From NCBI GenBank assembly GCA_041744575.1, contig JBGTKP010000031.1, positions 62,001 through 126,000 of the forward strand: 64,000 nucleotides of DNA. Direction: 5' to 3'. Each line of letters starts with the position of its first letter. The first letter of the stretch is position 1. The DNA is from JTS-RE37 sp041744575. GTDB taxonomy: Bacteria > Bacteroidota > Bacteroidia > Flavobacteriales > Flavobacteriaceae. Shown here piece by piece: positions 42,143 through 51,457 of the stretch. A program made the position numbers and the translations under genes. Below the pieces are notes generated by a model, which saw nothing but the letters and a program-made list of their open reading frames with translations, did not search any database and had not been told where the DNA came from.

Positions 42143-43085
42143 TCTCACTGCTTACAGAGTCGGTGGATAAGGGCAGGACATTGCCTGAAAGACGCTCCTT
42201 CCAATTCTTCCATCCATATTTTTTACTAAAAACATATAACATCATCGGATAGATGACCAGGACCGGGACAAATATATCCCATCCCAGCTCTGGATCGGCA
42301 ATGTCCCTATAGATTGAATCAGTCTGAAATGCCGTCCAGTCGGCTGTTACCAGCAGGGCCGCCGTCAGATTATTAGCAGCGTGAAAACCGAGAGCCAATT
42401 CCAGCCCTTCATCCATTAAAGTCAGGATGCCAAGAAAAAAACCGGTCCCGATATAAAAGATCATGATGCCATAACCCATCTTTTCAACCTCAGGATTAAA
42501 GGCGTGAAGCAATCCAAAAACAACCGAAGTAACAAGCAGAGGCCACCATCGTTTTCCGGTTTTGATACCAATGGACTGCATCAGATAGCCCCTCATGAAA
42601 TACTCTTCAAAACTCGTCTGCAACGGAATTAACAAGGTAGCGATGAGCACAAGAATCAGGAAAGGTCCGGGTTGGAAGTTATATACATAATCTTCCGGTG
42701 AGAAATAAATGTCTATAATGATAAATAGTATAGAAATAACCGCCCAGAGAACAAAGGCAAACCCTATTCTCTTCCAATCCACTGTACTTCTGGAGGTTGT
42801 GAGCGATGTCAACCGCTGTTTGTGCAGGAACTTTACAGTGACGAAAACGGCAACCAGACCAATGGCAAAGGTAAGGAGCATCAGGAACAAAAACAGATTG
42901 GAACCAAGTAATGACGACATGCCACCTATGTCTGTGGGCATAGAGCCTGTTTTCAGGGATTTAAAGATCAGGGCGGCAACGAGCGGCAGGGACCCTATCA
43001 ATTGCCATCCGAGTATAATTAGTATAATCCCCAGTGCATAACGCCAGGTTTCATGTAAGCCCTTGTAAGCTTGTTCTATATACAT
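42123..43085 (-). CDS. CPBP family intramembrane metalloprotease
   Basis: A 320-residue polytopic protein with about 8 membrane helices. The CPBP/Abi motifs are present in order: EEYFMRGYLMQ (EExxxR), GLLHAFNPE (FxxxH position) and HAANNL (HxxxN/B). Family members are Rce1-like glutamic intramembrane proteases; bacterial ones are tied to protein processing, bacteriocin self-protection or regulation. Here the gene sits inside the men operon, overlapping menC by 10 bases and menE by 20, so it is co-translated with menaquinone enzymes, although a role in that pathway is not known. Confidence 0.88.
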   Translation of the reverse strand: MYIEQAYKGLHETWRYALGIILIILGWQLIGSLPLVAALIFKSLKTGSMPTDIGGMSSLLGSNLFLFLMLLTFAIGLVAVFVTVKFLHKQRLTSLTTSRSTVDWKRIGFAFVLWAVISILFIIIDIYFSPEDYVYNFQPGPFLILVLIATLLIPLQTSFEEYFMRGYLMQSIGIKTGKRWWPLLVTSVVFGLLHAFNPEVEKMGYGIMIFYIGTGFFLGILTLMDEGLELALGFHAANNLTAALLVTADWTAFQTDSIYRDIADPELGWDIFVPVLVIYPMMLYVFSKKYGWKNWKERLSGNVLPLSTDSVSSENDPGIT

Positions 43086-44128
43086 AATGCATCTATTAAA
43101 TTCAGATTCCAGTCCTTGGTTTTATGATAATATAAATTGCCTTGGTTTACTGTCAGCGGGCTTTCAAAATTATTGGTATATAAACTTCCGGTTCCCAGTC
43201 CCTGGGGCATTGTAATTGGCAATGTTGCTGTCCACTGGGCTATGGCATTGAGTCCGATATTGCTCTCCAGCGCACTGGTAATCCACCACCCGATATCTAA
43301 TTGTCCTGCAAGGTCTATCCATTCCATTGTGGCCGAATAACCCCCCAAAAGGCTTGGTTTCAGGACTATGTACTGAGGTCTGATCTTCCGCAACAACCGC
43401 TCTTTTGCATCCAGTTCATGAACTCCTATAAGTTCTTCGTCCAGGGCTACAGGAACAGTACCTGCAGCACATAACTGTTTCAAGGTTTCCTGGTTTCCTG
43501 GTGGAATCGGTTGTTCAATGGAATGAAGGTCATAAGTCTGCAATTGCCTTATTTTTTTTTCAGCCTCGTTCAAGGCGAAAGATCCATTGGCATCTACCCG
43601 TATTGTCAGTCTTTTTTGCGGCTCCTCCTTCCTGATCCCGGCCAGCAGGTCCAGCTCTTTATCAAAATCAAGTGCCCCAATTTTCAATTTAAGACAATGG
43701 AATCCAGCACGCAACTTTTCGGAAATCTGCTCCTTCATATAAGATGCTTCTCCCATCCATATCAGTCCATTGATGGGTATCGGTTGTTCCATCGTTAAAA
43801 AGTCAGATTCAAAAAGCCGGAAGGGAGCACGGGCTTCGAAGGACAGGAAGGCCTGCTCCACCCCGAACCGGATACTGGGAAAGGCCTTCAGCGAAGAAAG
43901 AAGCCGGGCTTCGCCCAGAGCAATGTTTTTGCAGGTCCATCGAAGCTGGTCCTCATACTCAGGTACATCGTCAGCACTGAGTCCCCGAAGCATTCCGCAC
44001 TCACCTATGCCTATTCTGTCCTGATGGTGAAGGATGAGAAACCAGGTTTCTTTTCGGGTAAGGACGCCGCGGGAAGTACCACTAGGACGTTTAAAGTCAA
44101 GGACGTATTTTCTAAAAGTGGCTTCCAT
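43076..44128 (-). CDS. menC: o-Succinylbenzoate synthase
   Basis: A 350-residue enolase-superfamily enzyme. Start at ATG 44126-44128 (MEATFRKYVLDF); a TTG five codons earlier is disregarded. The acid/base lysine motif CLKLKIGA (KxK), the metal ligands in VDANGSF, IEQPIPP and ALDEELIG, and the second lysine in VLKPSLLGG identify the muconate/OSBS group. It dehydrates SHCHC to o-succinylbenzoate in menaquinone synthesis. It leads the operon menC - CPBP - menE. Confidence 0.88.
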   Translation of the reverse strand: MEATFRKYVLDFKRPSGTSRGVLTRKETWFLILHHQDRIGIGECGMLRGLSADDVPEYEDQLRWTCKNIALGEARLLSSLKAFPSIRFGVEQAFLSFEARAPFRLFESDFLTMEQPIPINGLIWMGEASYMKEQISEKLRAGFHCLKLKIGALDFDKELDLLAGIRKEEPQKRLTIRVDANGSFALNEAEKKIRQLQTYDLHSIEQPIPPGNQETLKQLCAAGTVPVALDEELIGVHELDAKERLLRKIRPQYIVLKPSLLGGYSATMEWIDLAGQLDIGWWITSALESNIGLNAIAQWTATLPITMPQGLGTGSLYTNNFESPLTVNQGNLYYHKTKDWNLNLIDALCI

Positions 44129-44176
44129 GGAATTGTGCCTCAAATTTAACTATATTTTGACCGTTAAAACTGAGGT

Positions 44177-44971
44177 ATGAAAGAATTTCGGAACAAAGTC
44201 GTATGGATAACAGGTGCTTCGTCGGGCATTGGTGAAGCATTGTCATATGAATTGGACAGGATGGGCTGTAAGCTCATTCTCTCCTCCAGAAGGGAGGAGC
44301 AGCTTTCAGTTGTAAAGAACCGTTGCCAGCATCCTGAAAATATAAAGATTCTCACTTTGGACCTCGCTGCACCAGAAGCTATGGAAGCACATGTGGTAAA
44401 GGCATGGAATGGTTTTGGGAGGATCGATATTGTCATCAACAATGCCGGAATCAGCCAACGGTCAAGGATCCTTGAAACCGAACTACGGGTCTTCAGGCAA
44501 CTGGTCGAGATCAATTATCTGGGCACTGTTGCTTTGACCAAAGCGATGTTGCCCTTTTTCGTTCAGCAACAATCAGGGCATTTTGTCACTATATCCAGTC
44601 TTATGGGAAAATTTGGATCTCCCATGCGAGCGGGTTATTGCGCAGCAAAGCATGCGCTTCACGGATTTTTTGATGTACTCAGGATGGAGCATCAAAAAGA
44701 CGGAATAGATGTCACCTTAATTTGTCCCGGATTTATACAGACTGACATAGCAAAAAATGCACTTACGGCAGACGGAACACCTCAGAACAAAGAGGATATG
44801 GCCACCAAAAACGGAATGGACGTGCAGCTTTTCGCTAAAAAAATGCTGCGTGCGGTGCGCGATAAAAAATTTGAAACTTATATTGGCGGCAAGGAAGTAG
44901 GGGCTGTGTACCTCAAAAGATTTTTTCCAGAATTGCTCCACAGGATTGTATTGCGCAGCAAAGTGGTCTGA
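44177..44971 (+). CDS. Short-chain dehydrogenase/reductase
   Basis: A 264-residue classical SDR. Cofactor loop TGASSGIG at about 11-18, NNAGIS at about 92-97, catalytic Ser in TISSLMG and the YCAAK active site. RR after the second strand (SSRREEQ) suggests NADPH. The closest known types are DHRS7-like and 3-keto-sphinganine-type reductases, so reduction of a 3-keto lipid base is possible and would suit a sulfonolipid or sphingolipid pathway, but the gene lies 30 kb from the candidate locus. It diverges from menC with 48 bases between starts. Confidence 0.85.
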   Translation: MKEFRNKVVWITGASSGIGEALSYELDRMGCKLILSSRREEQLSVVKNRCQHPENIKILTLDLAAPEAMEAHVVKAWNGFGRIDIVINNAGISQRSRILETELRVFRQLVEINYLGTVALTKAMLPFFVQQQSGHFVTISSLMGKFGSPMRAGYCAAKHALHGFFDVLRMEHQKDGIDVTLICPGFIQTDIAKNALTADGTPQNKEDMATKNGMDVQLFAKKMLRAVRDKKFETYIGGKEVGAVYLKRFFPELLHRIVLRSKVV

Positions 44972-45021
44972 TCAGGGAGTAGCGTTGATATCTCCCGCAA
45001 TGTTCCGCTTCTGCCGGGGAG

Positions 45022-46980
45022 TTATTGAAAATTAAACCAAAAACGAACCCCATCCGATGTCTTATCAATATTGAGGGTGGATTGAAGCTGATTCACCAGC
45101 CTGTTCATCAGGCGGATTCCCATAGAGGAATTTGTGCGATCTTCTGAATCTTCCGGTAAACCGACACCGTTGTCCATGTACTCAAAGAATCCCTGCTCTG
45201 CATTTTTCCGGATATGTATATAGATCTGGCCTCGGCTGTCATCATCGGGAAAAGCATATTTAAAGGAGTTTGAAACCAATTCATTAAGGATAAGGCCAAA
45301 AGGAATCGCACGATCAATATCCAGTTCAACCCCTTCTGCATCTACCGTGATATTGATATTGTGACCTCCCTTTTTAAAAACGGATTGCACACTGTTGATC
45401 AGGCTTTCTATATAGCTTTGCATTTCAATAACGGAAAGGTCATCGTTCTGATATAATTTCTGATGGATCAGTGCCATTGCCTTCACACGGGTCTTCCCTT
45501 CCTCCAGTGCCTCAATAGCGGCTTTACTGCGTGTATTCTTGGTCTGAAGGCTGAGCAGGCTGGAGACCATCTGAAGATTGTTTTTCACCCGGTGATGGAT
45601 TTCCTTAAGGAGGGAATCCTTTTCCACCAAAGAGGTTTCAATAATGTGCTTTTGTTCCGCGATCAATCGCTGGTTCTTGATACTCTTCAGGTAGGCGTAG
45701 ACCAGGCCTGCGAATCCGAGCAAAGTAAATATAAGTGATATGAAGACGAGGTTCATCCGCTCATCCTTGGCCTGCATTTCGATCTTTGATCGTTCCATTT
45801 CAAGACTTTGTTCATCGATCTTGCGCTGGGAATTGGCAAAGTCATATGCAGCAATGGTCGTTAACTGTTGCTTTTTGAGTGAATTATCAAAACTGTTGAT
45901 GGAATCGGCAATCCGGGCATTTCTTTTCAAATACAAACTAGAGTTCTTATAATCCTCTACAGTATCATAGTAGAATGCCAATAGCTTATTTCTTTTTACG
46001 ATATGATTGGTTTTTTTAAGGTTCAGGTCGATATTCAAGTATTCCTTGGCCTTCGCATAATTTTCCAGAAGTAAATGCGATTCCGCCAGGCCAAGAGTAT
46101 TTTCAGTGATATCGTCCGAATAACGACCAATATTGTACTCTTTGATCACCCCGATGCTATTTTCAAGATAGGGCAGGGCTTCATCAAACTGTTTTAAAAG
46201 AACATGAGCCTTTCCTATATTACCTTCTATCACCCCCTTTAATATATTGGCATTCTGAATATCTGCTTCGGTTTTTACTTTATTCAGATCGTTTAAATAA
46301 ACTTCCACATATCCCTTCGCCGTTTTAAAATTGGACAGGGCCACCGACGCGGATCCATCAAGCAGCAGGTATTTTCCAACGTTATTGGTGTATTCGGCAA
46401 GGCCATAAAGATCGCCGGTATCAATTGTTTTCTTGGTATCCTGTATATAATCGGTCATGGCCTTGCGGTGCATCCCCAGATTCGAATAGATATCATAAAA
46501 GGTGATATTCTCCGTAAGACCAAGATTGCGTTTCTCCTGACGTATCTCGACCTGCTTATCATATAATTCCAACTGCGAATAATTGGTGTCTATAAGGTCA
46601 AGCAGGATTTTTTTAATTGGCAGCTCCAGTTTTTCTTTTCGTTTATACAGATCACTGGCGATGGCCAGGCTCTTGTCATAATCGCGAAGGTCAAAATAAA
46701 GTTGGGACTGCATGAGCTGGTATTGTTCAATCGCCACTGAATCGCGGGCCTGCTCCGCCTCATTCAGATACAGATTCACTTTATCGAGCCAGTCGTAGGC
46801 AGAATTCTCCACATAGCGGTTCATGGTATTGTAAAAGAAATTGAATTTCGCAGTGACATCCGGTTTCCCCTGGAACTCCTTAAGCACATCCTTATCTGCC
46901 TGCCCCAGGTTTTGAGCAGTGGTCAGACTTACAACAAAGACACAGAGAATACACAAAAAATAGTTTGACAACTTTACCAT
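45022..46980 (-). CDS. TPR sensor histidine kinase (HisKA_2 type)
   Basis: A 652-residue protein: signal peptide (about 1-22), a periplasmic TPR region (about 25-370), one membrane helix (about 410-430), a HisKA_2-type dimerisation domain with phosphoacceptor H463 in EIHHRVKNNLQM, and an HATPase domain (N-box ELVSNSFKYAF, G-box DNGVGLPED, then SMGIRLMNRL). It should autophosphorylate in response to an envelope signal and pass the phosphate to a partner. The nearby LytTR regulator is the obvious candidate but is in another transcription unit. Start ATG at 46978-46980. Confidence 0.9.
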   Translation of the reverse strand: MVKLSNYFLCILCVFVVSLTTAQNLGQADKDVLKEFQGKPDVTAKFNFFYNTMNRYVENSAYDWLDKVNLYLNEAEQARDSVAIEQYQLMQSQLYFDLRDYDKSLAIASDLYKRKEKLELPIKKILLDLIDTNYSQLELYDKQVEIRQEKRNLGLTENITFYDIYSNLGMHRKAMTDYIQDTKKTIDTGDLYGLAEYTNNVGKYLLLDGSASVALSNFKTAKGYVEVYLNDLNKVKTEADIQNANILKGVIEGNIGKAHVLLKQFDEALPYLENSIGVIKEYNIGRYSDDITENTLGLAESHLLLENYAKAKEYLNIDLNLKKTNHIVKRNKLLAFYYDTVEDYKNSSLYLKRNARIADSINSFDNSLKKQQLTTIAAYDFANSQRKIDEQSLEMERSKIEMQAKDERMNLVFISLIFTLLGFAGLVYAYLKSIKNQRLIAEQKHIIETSLVEKDSLLKEIHHRVKNNLQMVSSLLSLQTKNTRSKAAIEALEEGKTRVKAMALIHQKLYQNDDLSVIEMQSYIESLINSVQSVFKKGGHNINITVDAEGVELDIDRAIPFGLILNELVSNSFKYAFPDDDSRGQIYIHIRKNAEQGFFEYMDNGVGLPEDSEDRTNSSMGIRLMNRLVNQLQSTLNIDKTSDGVRFWFNFQ

Positions 46981-47447
46981 AACATGCCAGGAACTGGCTT
47001 TATCTATATAACACGAACTTATGCGTATTGTTTTATTTACTTTCAGTTTTTTTACACCCTAAGAGAAGTGCTTCCTTTAATTATCAAAAATGCCGGTATT
47101 TATACACGAGCCAGGTAACATTTACATTCTTCAACGCTTCACAATAGTTGACCATGGCAATGCATGAACATTTCTCCTCCTAACAATGCTGTTGCAATTC
47201 TTTGCGCAGGCGTTGGATATTAACCTATTGCTTAGATTCACAACCGGAGAAAACCGGCAAAGGCCAGGTAAGATTTTGGGTGAGCCAAAAATAGTACGAA
47301 CAATCGTGCTATTTTTAATATTGTTGTGTAAGTGCTGTTTTCTGTTGTGAAAGTGAAATGAAGTTCCGGGCCTCGCAATTTTGCCCGATAGTGAGTTCTA
47401 TCCTGAGCCAGCATAAAAAGATATGCTGAACCTATACCGGCGAAACT
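46981..47447. other. Intergenic region upstream of the histidine kinase
   Basis: About 470 bases between the histidine kinase start and the terminator of the LytTR unit. No coding frame looks convincing. It includes a strong hairpin at 47287-47316 described separately. It should contain the kinase promoter, which I could not assign by consensus. Confidence 0.4.
47287..47316. other. Thirteen-pair hairpin of unknown role
   Basis: AAAAATAGTACGA at 47287-47299 pairs with TCGTGCTATTTTT at 47304-47316 around a 4-base ACAA loop, with one U-G wobble on the plus strand. The T-run on the right suits a rightward terminator, but no rightward gene ends nearby. It may belong to a small RNA or be an operator. 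Confidence 0.4.
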
Positions 47448-47481
47448 AAAAAGAGCCTTACCTGGATGGAAAGGCTCTTTT
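47448..47481 (-). terminator. Terminator after the LytTR regulator unit
   Basis: AAAAGAGCCTT (47449-47459) pairs with AAGGCTCTTTT (47471-47481), loop of 11 bases. It lies about 180 bases past the LytTR stop and separates that unit from the kinase gene. The left flank is A-rich, giving a U-run on the leftward transcript. The intervening 47482-47662 is taken as 3' untranslated sequence. Confidence 0.75.
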
Positions 47482-47662
47482 ACGAGAACACTATATGAAA
47501 ATGAAAAAAGTTAATTATTAATTATGGAGCTAAACTAAGGAAAGGAACTTCAGATAACAACTTATTGTTGTGAATACCATAAAACTTGTGGTGAACCCAC
47601 GGATTCGGGCTGAACGGGATTGGAAAACAACTATCATCTAAGGATGAGGTATGACTCCCAGC

Positions 47663-48415
47663 TTAAGAATTCATAGCGGAAATTATAAATTCCTTAAAAT
47701 CCTTGGAAATGGGGATCAGATGATTATTGATCATGATGTCCTTGGAATTAATAGCGTCTATATGGTCCACATTCACAATGTAGGACTTATGTGCGCGGTA
47801 GAATTTATTTTTAGGGAGTTTTTCAAGATAATCCTTCAGGGGTGATCGTACAAGAAACTTCTTGTCAACCGTATTCACCTCGAGATAGACGTTGTCTGCT
47901 TTTATAAATTGGATATCTTCAAATTGTATTCTGTAATACAGATGTTGCTTCTTTACAAAAATGGAATCCTTCAGAATGGAATTCGACATGATCTTTTCCT
48001 CCCCGTCATGATCGCCATCCCTTACGACTTTATCAGAGTAATCAAAATTGGACAATGCGATTTCTATTGAGGTGTAAAGATCCTGCTGTTCAAATGGTTT
48101 TACTAGGTACCCGTTCGGTTTCACGGTTTTGGCATTCTCAACAGTAGCCCTGTCAGAATTGGAGGTTACAAAAATGAACGGGATATTGTAATTTTCCCGA
48201 ATGTGCTTGCCTAGATCAATTCCGGTGCGGTCAGAGGCCAGAATAATATCGATCAGGACGAGGTCAACATGGTTGTTCTTTAAAACCTCCTCAGCTTGTT
48301 CATAAACGATGACGTTGTCCACAATCTCATAGCCAATTTCTTCCAGCATTGATTGCATATCGTCAGCAATGATCACATTGTCTTCTACGATTAGAATCTT
48401 AATGGGTTGTTCCAA
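47663..48415 (-). CDS. LytTR-family response regulator
   Basis: A 250-residue regulator. The receiver domain (about 1-120) has the acidic pair in VEDN, phospho-acceptor D56 in VLIDII, T84 in FVTSNS and K106 in YLVKPF. A LytTR DNA-binding domain (about 145-245) contains LKDYLEKLP and FYRAHKSYIVN. It begins with a TTG at 48413-48415: an in-frame TAA lies 15 bases upstream and no ATG is available before the conserved IKILIVEDN. It is 36 bases after menA and probably in the same unit as menA and the SPOR-like gene. Likely partner of the TPR kinase. Confidence 0.88.
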   Translation of the reverse strand: MEQPIKILIVEDNVIIADDMQSMLEEIGYEIVDNVIVYEQAEEVLKNNHVDLVLIDIILASDRTGIDLGKHIRENYNIPFIFVTSNSDRATVENAKTVKPNGYLVKPFEQQDLYTSIEIALSNFDYSDKVVRDGDHDGEEKIMSNSILKDSIFVKKQHLYYRIQFEDIQFIKADNVYLEVNTVDKKFLVRSPLKDYLEKLPKNKFYRAHKSYIVNVDHIDAINSKDIMINNHLIPISKDFKEFIISAMNS

Positions 48416-48451
48416 AATGTATGTGGTTTAGGAGGTTATGTAACTTCAAAT

Positions 48452-49351
48452 TTACAAAAAATAATTATAACCGATATAAAAAAGCAAGGCCATAAGGAAG
48501 GTACTCAGGGCCAGCACTTTTAATTCAGGATCAAATAATAAGGGTTCCTTGATTCTGACTACTCTTTTTACATGTAAAAAAACCGGTATGAATGCAAGGA
48601 GGCAAAGGGCATTCATTATGTTGTTATATTGTGATAAAACGAATAGCAACAACAACAGAAAAGCCATAAATATCAGGGTAATATGATAATTGACACCACG
48701 CCTCAATCCTATATAAACCACCAGCGTATTTTTCTGAACGTCCTTATCGGATCGGTAGTCCCTCAAATTATTTAAATTAAGCACTGCTGCACTCAAAAGA
48801 CCAACCACCGCTGCCGGCATTACAGCCGGAAAAGTCAAAAACTTGGTGTAGAGGAACATGGACCCAAGGACGCTGAGCAAGCCGAAAAAAACAAATACAA
48901 AAACATCACCCATTCCGCGATATCCGTAAGCCCGACTGCCGATCGTATAGTTGAGGGCAGCCCAAACACAAAAAAGAGCCAGGAAGGCAAAAAGAAGGGT
49001 GTAGCCAAGTTCGTCGTCTGCAAAGGCATAATACAACAATCCCGCAACGATGATGAGACTGATCACAGCCGCTATTGTGATCCCCCACTTCAGTTCACGC
49101 CGGGATAGCAATCCGCTTTGCAGGGTGCGTTTTGGACCGATACGATCAATGTTGTCAGTACCCTTGATGCCGTCGCCATAATCATTGGCGAAATTTGAAG
49201 TCACCTGAAAAGCCAGGGTGGCAAGGATGGAAAGAATAAAAATGGGGGTATTAAAATAGCCAAGATGATTGGCCATGGCGGTGCCTGTTAAAATGCCTGA
49301 AACTGACAATGGGAGTGTTCTAAGACGTGCGGCATTCACCCATGCCTTCAT
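48452..49351 (-). CDS. menA: 1,4-Dihydroxy-2-naphthoate polyprenyltransferase
   Basis: A 299-residue UbiA-family membrane enzyme with about 9 helices. Start at ATG 49349-49351 (MKAWVNAARLRTLPLSVSG); a TTG three codons earlier is disregarded. The prenyl-diphosphate motif NFANDYGDGIKGTDN and the second motif NNLRDYRSDKDVQKN mark MenA. It attaches the isoprenoid chain to DHNA to give demethylmenaquinone. It follows the SPOR-like gene by 11 bases and precedes the LytTR gene by 36. Confidence 0.92.
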   Translation of the reverse strand: MKAWVNAARLRTLPLSVSGILTGTAMANHLGYFNTPIFILSILATLAFQVTSNFANDYGDGIKGTDNIDRIGPKRTLQSGLLSRRELKWGITIAAVISLIIVAGLLYYAFADDELGYTLLFAFLALFCVWAALNYTIGSRAYGYRGMGDVFVFVFFGLLSVLGSMFLYTKFLTFPAVMPAAVVGLLSAAVLNLNNLRDYRSDKDVQKNTLVVYIGLRRGVNYHITLIFMAFLLLLLFVLSQYNNIMNALCLLAFIPVFLHVKRVVRIKEPLLFDPELKVLALSTFLMALLFYIGYNYFL

Positions 49352-49362
49352 CTTTTGCAAAA

Positions 49363-49959
49363 TTAATACGGATCTTCAATTTTCAATCGCTTTCCGTCCT
49401 GATAGGAAGCTACAAAGGCGTCAGCAAATCCCATATCAACGAGTTGCTTGCGAAATTGCTGCGCTTCGGGAAGGGTTTCAAAAGTTCCCAGGGAATAGGA
49501 GTAATAGGGATTTGTCTTTACAAACAAGGTATTGGTAAGCGCCTCAGAAGCCAGAGTTACATTATTCTCGACAAATGATTTGATCTGTACGGAATAGATC
49601 TTTTCCTTTTCCAGAAATTTCTTAGCAAGATAAAATTCCTTAACCAGGCTAAGTTCCTCATTCTGACGATTGAGATTGTTGATTCTGGTCCGGACGGCAT
49701 CAAGGCTGTCAATCGAAACCAATAAATTCTGATTGTCAAGATTCTTCGAACTGCTGAGCCCGGCAGTAAAAGAAAAAAAGGCCAGGGCACTTATAAGCAG
49801 GAGGGTCGTAACAGCGACAAAGGCATTTCGCTGTAGCTTATTTCTTCTTATCTCCTTATTCTTAAATTTGATCTGGTCCAGTAGGCGCTCGTTAATTATT
49901 TGAGCCTTATCGATATCCTTATGCAATTCTAGTAAATCACTTTCTTCTATAAATGGCAT
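49363..49959 (-). CDS. Membrane protein with SPOR-like C-terminal domain
   Basis: A 198-residue protein with an N-terminal cytoplasmic helix, one membrane segment at about 51-69 (VAVTTLLLISALAFFSFTAG), a coiled-coil region and a C-terminal segment (about 120-190) with IYSVQIKSFVENN and YSYSLGTFETLPEAQQFRKQL. That pair of beta-alpha units fits a SPOR-like repeat, which binds denuded peptidoglycan. A role at the division site or envelope is therefore plausible. It stands directly before menA (11 bases). Confidence 0.65.
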   Translation of the reverse strand: MPFIEESDLLELHKDIDKAQIINERLLDQIKFKNKEIRRNKLQRNAFVAVTTLLLISALAFFSFTAGLSSSKNLDNQNLLVSIDSLDAVRTRINNLNRQNEELSLVKEFYLAKKFLEKEKIYSVQIKSFVENNVTLASEALTNTLFVKTNPYYSYSLGTFETLPEAQQFRKQLVDMGFADAFVASYQDGKRLKIEDPY

Positions 49960-50113
49960 TGGCAGAGGGTTTAGAAGTTTCGCAAACTACACTATGATAG
50001 CATTCTATTTATCAACAAAATAAATACAATATAGAACAAAAATAAAGCTTTTGTAGTATAATTATTCCCGTAATTTTCTCTGAACAAATGGCGTCAGGTG
50101 TACGCTTCCTGAT

Positions 50114-50944
50114 TTACACCAAATAGATTCCATCCGATTTTATCTCAATTCTCCGGGCCTTATAAAGGGTTCCAATCGCCTTCTTGAATGTCTTCTTGCT
50201 CATGCCAAAAAGCTGTTGAATCTCCGCGGGGGACGTTTTGTCATGGGTCTTCAAAAAGCCTCCCTCCTCTTTTAGTCTGTTGTAAATAAGTTCAGAAGAG
50301 GGTTCCAAAATGGCCTTTCCCATAGGTTGCAACAAGATATCCAGCTTTCCGTCAGGCCGAACATTTCTGACAAATCCGGGAAGCCTGTCCCCCACCTGCA
50401 GCTCCTGGAATAACTCATTCGAAAAAACCATACCTGCATAAAGGTCATTCACAATTACATCCCACCCCAGATCCGATTGACGGCTTACCAGCAGGCTTAC
50501 TTCATCAGTTACTTTGACGGTGATTTCCTCTTTCTTCAGAAAGCGGTTGAGCCTTGAAGATGCCACAAGACGAAAGGATTTCTCATCAAGGTAACAATAT
50601 ACCACGTGCCATTCTCCGGCTTGCATTCGGTTTCTTTGTTCCCTGAACGGAACCAACAGGTGTTTTTCAAGCCCCCAGTCCATGAAAGCGCCATACTCCG
50701 AAGTTTCGGCAACCCTCAGGTACGCAAATTCATTTCTTCTGACAAAAGGCTTTAAGGTAGTGGCAATGGGGCGTTCTTCATGATCCAGATAGCAGAATAC
50801 ACTGAGGGTATCGCCTATTTCAAAAATTTCAGGAACATATTTTGTAGGTAATAACAAGTCATCCACGTCTTTATCTCCTAAAAAAAGACCGACACGTGTG
50901 GCCCGAAGGATGGTGAGGTCATTGTAATTGCCCAATTCAATCAT
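50114..50944 (-). CDS. CvfB family S1-domain RNA-binding protein
   Basis: A 276-residue protein from the ATG at 50942-50944 (MIELGNYNDLTILRATRVG); a start five codons upstream is ignored. It has tandem S1-like domains, with GAFMDWGLEKHLLVPFREQ and VGDRLPGFVRNVRPDGKLDILLQ, and a C-terminal winged helix (DKTSPAEIQQLFGMSKKTF, then KKAIGTLYKARRIEI). CvfB proteins bind RNA and affect virulence or expression in Gram-positive bacteria. Here it follows DUF2853. The gap 49960-50113 downstream shows nothing notable. Confidence 0.88.
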   Translation of the reverse strand: MIELGNYNDLTILRATRVGLFLGDKDVDDLLLPTKYVPEIFEIGDTLSVFCYLDHEERPIATTLKPFVRRNEFAYLRVAETSEYGAFMDWGLEKHLLVPFREQRNRMQAGEWHVVYCYLDEKSFRLVASSRLNRFLKKEEITVKVTDEVSLLVSRQSDLGWDVIVNDLYAGMVFSNELFQELQVGDRLPGFVRNVRPDGKLDILLQPMGKAILEPSSELIYNRLKEEGGFLKTHDKTSPAEIQQLFGMSKKTFKKAIGTLYKARRIEIKSDGIYLV

Positions 50945-51080
50945 GCTGCAAAGGTACATTTAATACAGGCACCCGGCCGTGGTCTTTATTTCTGGCGTTG
51001 ACCTAAATTCCCGTTGAGGGGAGCAACTGCGAGTACGGGTCTGACATCCCTGAATCTGTCCCCCACCTTAAATACCGCTA

Positions 51081-51422
51081 TTAAAAAACAGATTCCTTTT
51101 TGTAATGTCTGGCAAGCATATAATAAACCACGGCGCGGTGCTTGTTCCTTTTGGAGGCACCATAGGTGCTTAACACCTTGTGGATGCTCTCCATCAGCCC
51201 CGGATCATCGGACAATCCCAGTTTTTTAATCAGAAAATTTTGTTTTACCCTTTGAAGCTCGGCTTCGTCAGACCCGGAAACCCTGGAGGAATCCGAATTG
51301 TAAATTGAAGGACCCAAAGCGATGGTAACTTTATTTAATAATTCCATGTCCGGGCTAATCCCGAACTTATCTTTCAGGTCGGAAGCGTATTGTGCTATCA
51401 ATTCTTCTTTTTTGGCGCTCAT
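51081..51422 (-). CDS. DUF2853 family protein
   Basis: A 113-residue helical protein of the DUF2853 family, known from its short conserved C-terminus (TYGASKRNKHRAVVYYMLA) after the RVKQNFLIKKLGL helix. No function is assigned. It lies 35 bases after menD and is probably in the menD transcription unit; in other Flavobacteriaceae the same neighbour occurs beside men genes. Its start ATG is at 51420-51422. Confidence 0.82.
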   Translation of the reverse strand: MSAKKEELIAQYASDLKDKFGISPDMELLNKVTIALGPSIYNSDSSRVSGSDEAELQRVKQNFLIKKLGLSDDPGLMESIHKVLSTYGASKRNKHRAVVYYMLARHYKKESVF

Positions 51423-51457
51423 AATCCAATTTATTTGTGTCGGGACTGCATTGCGGC

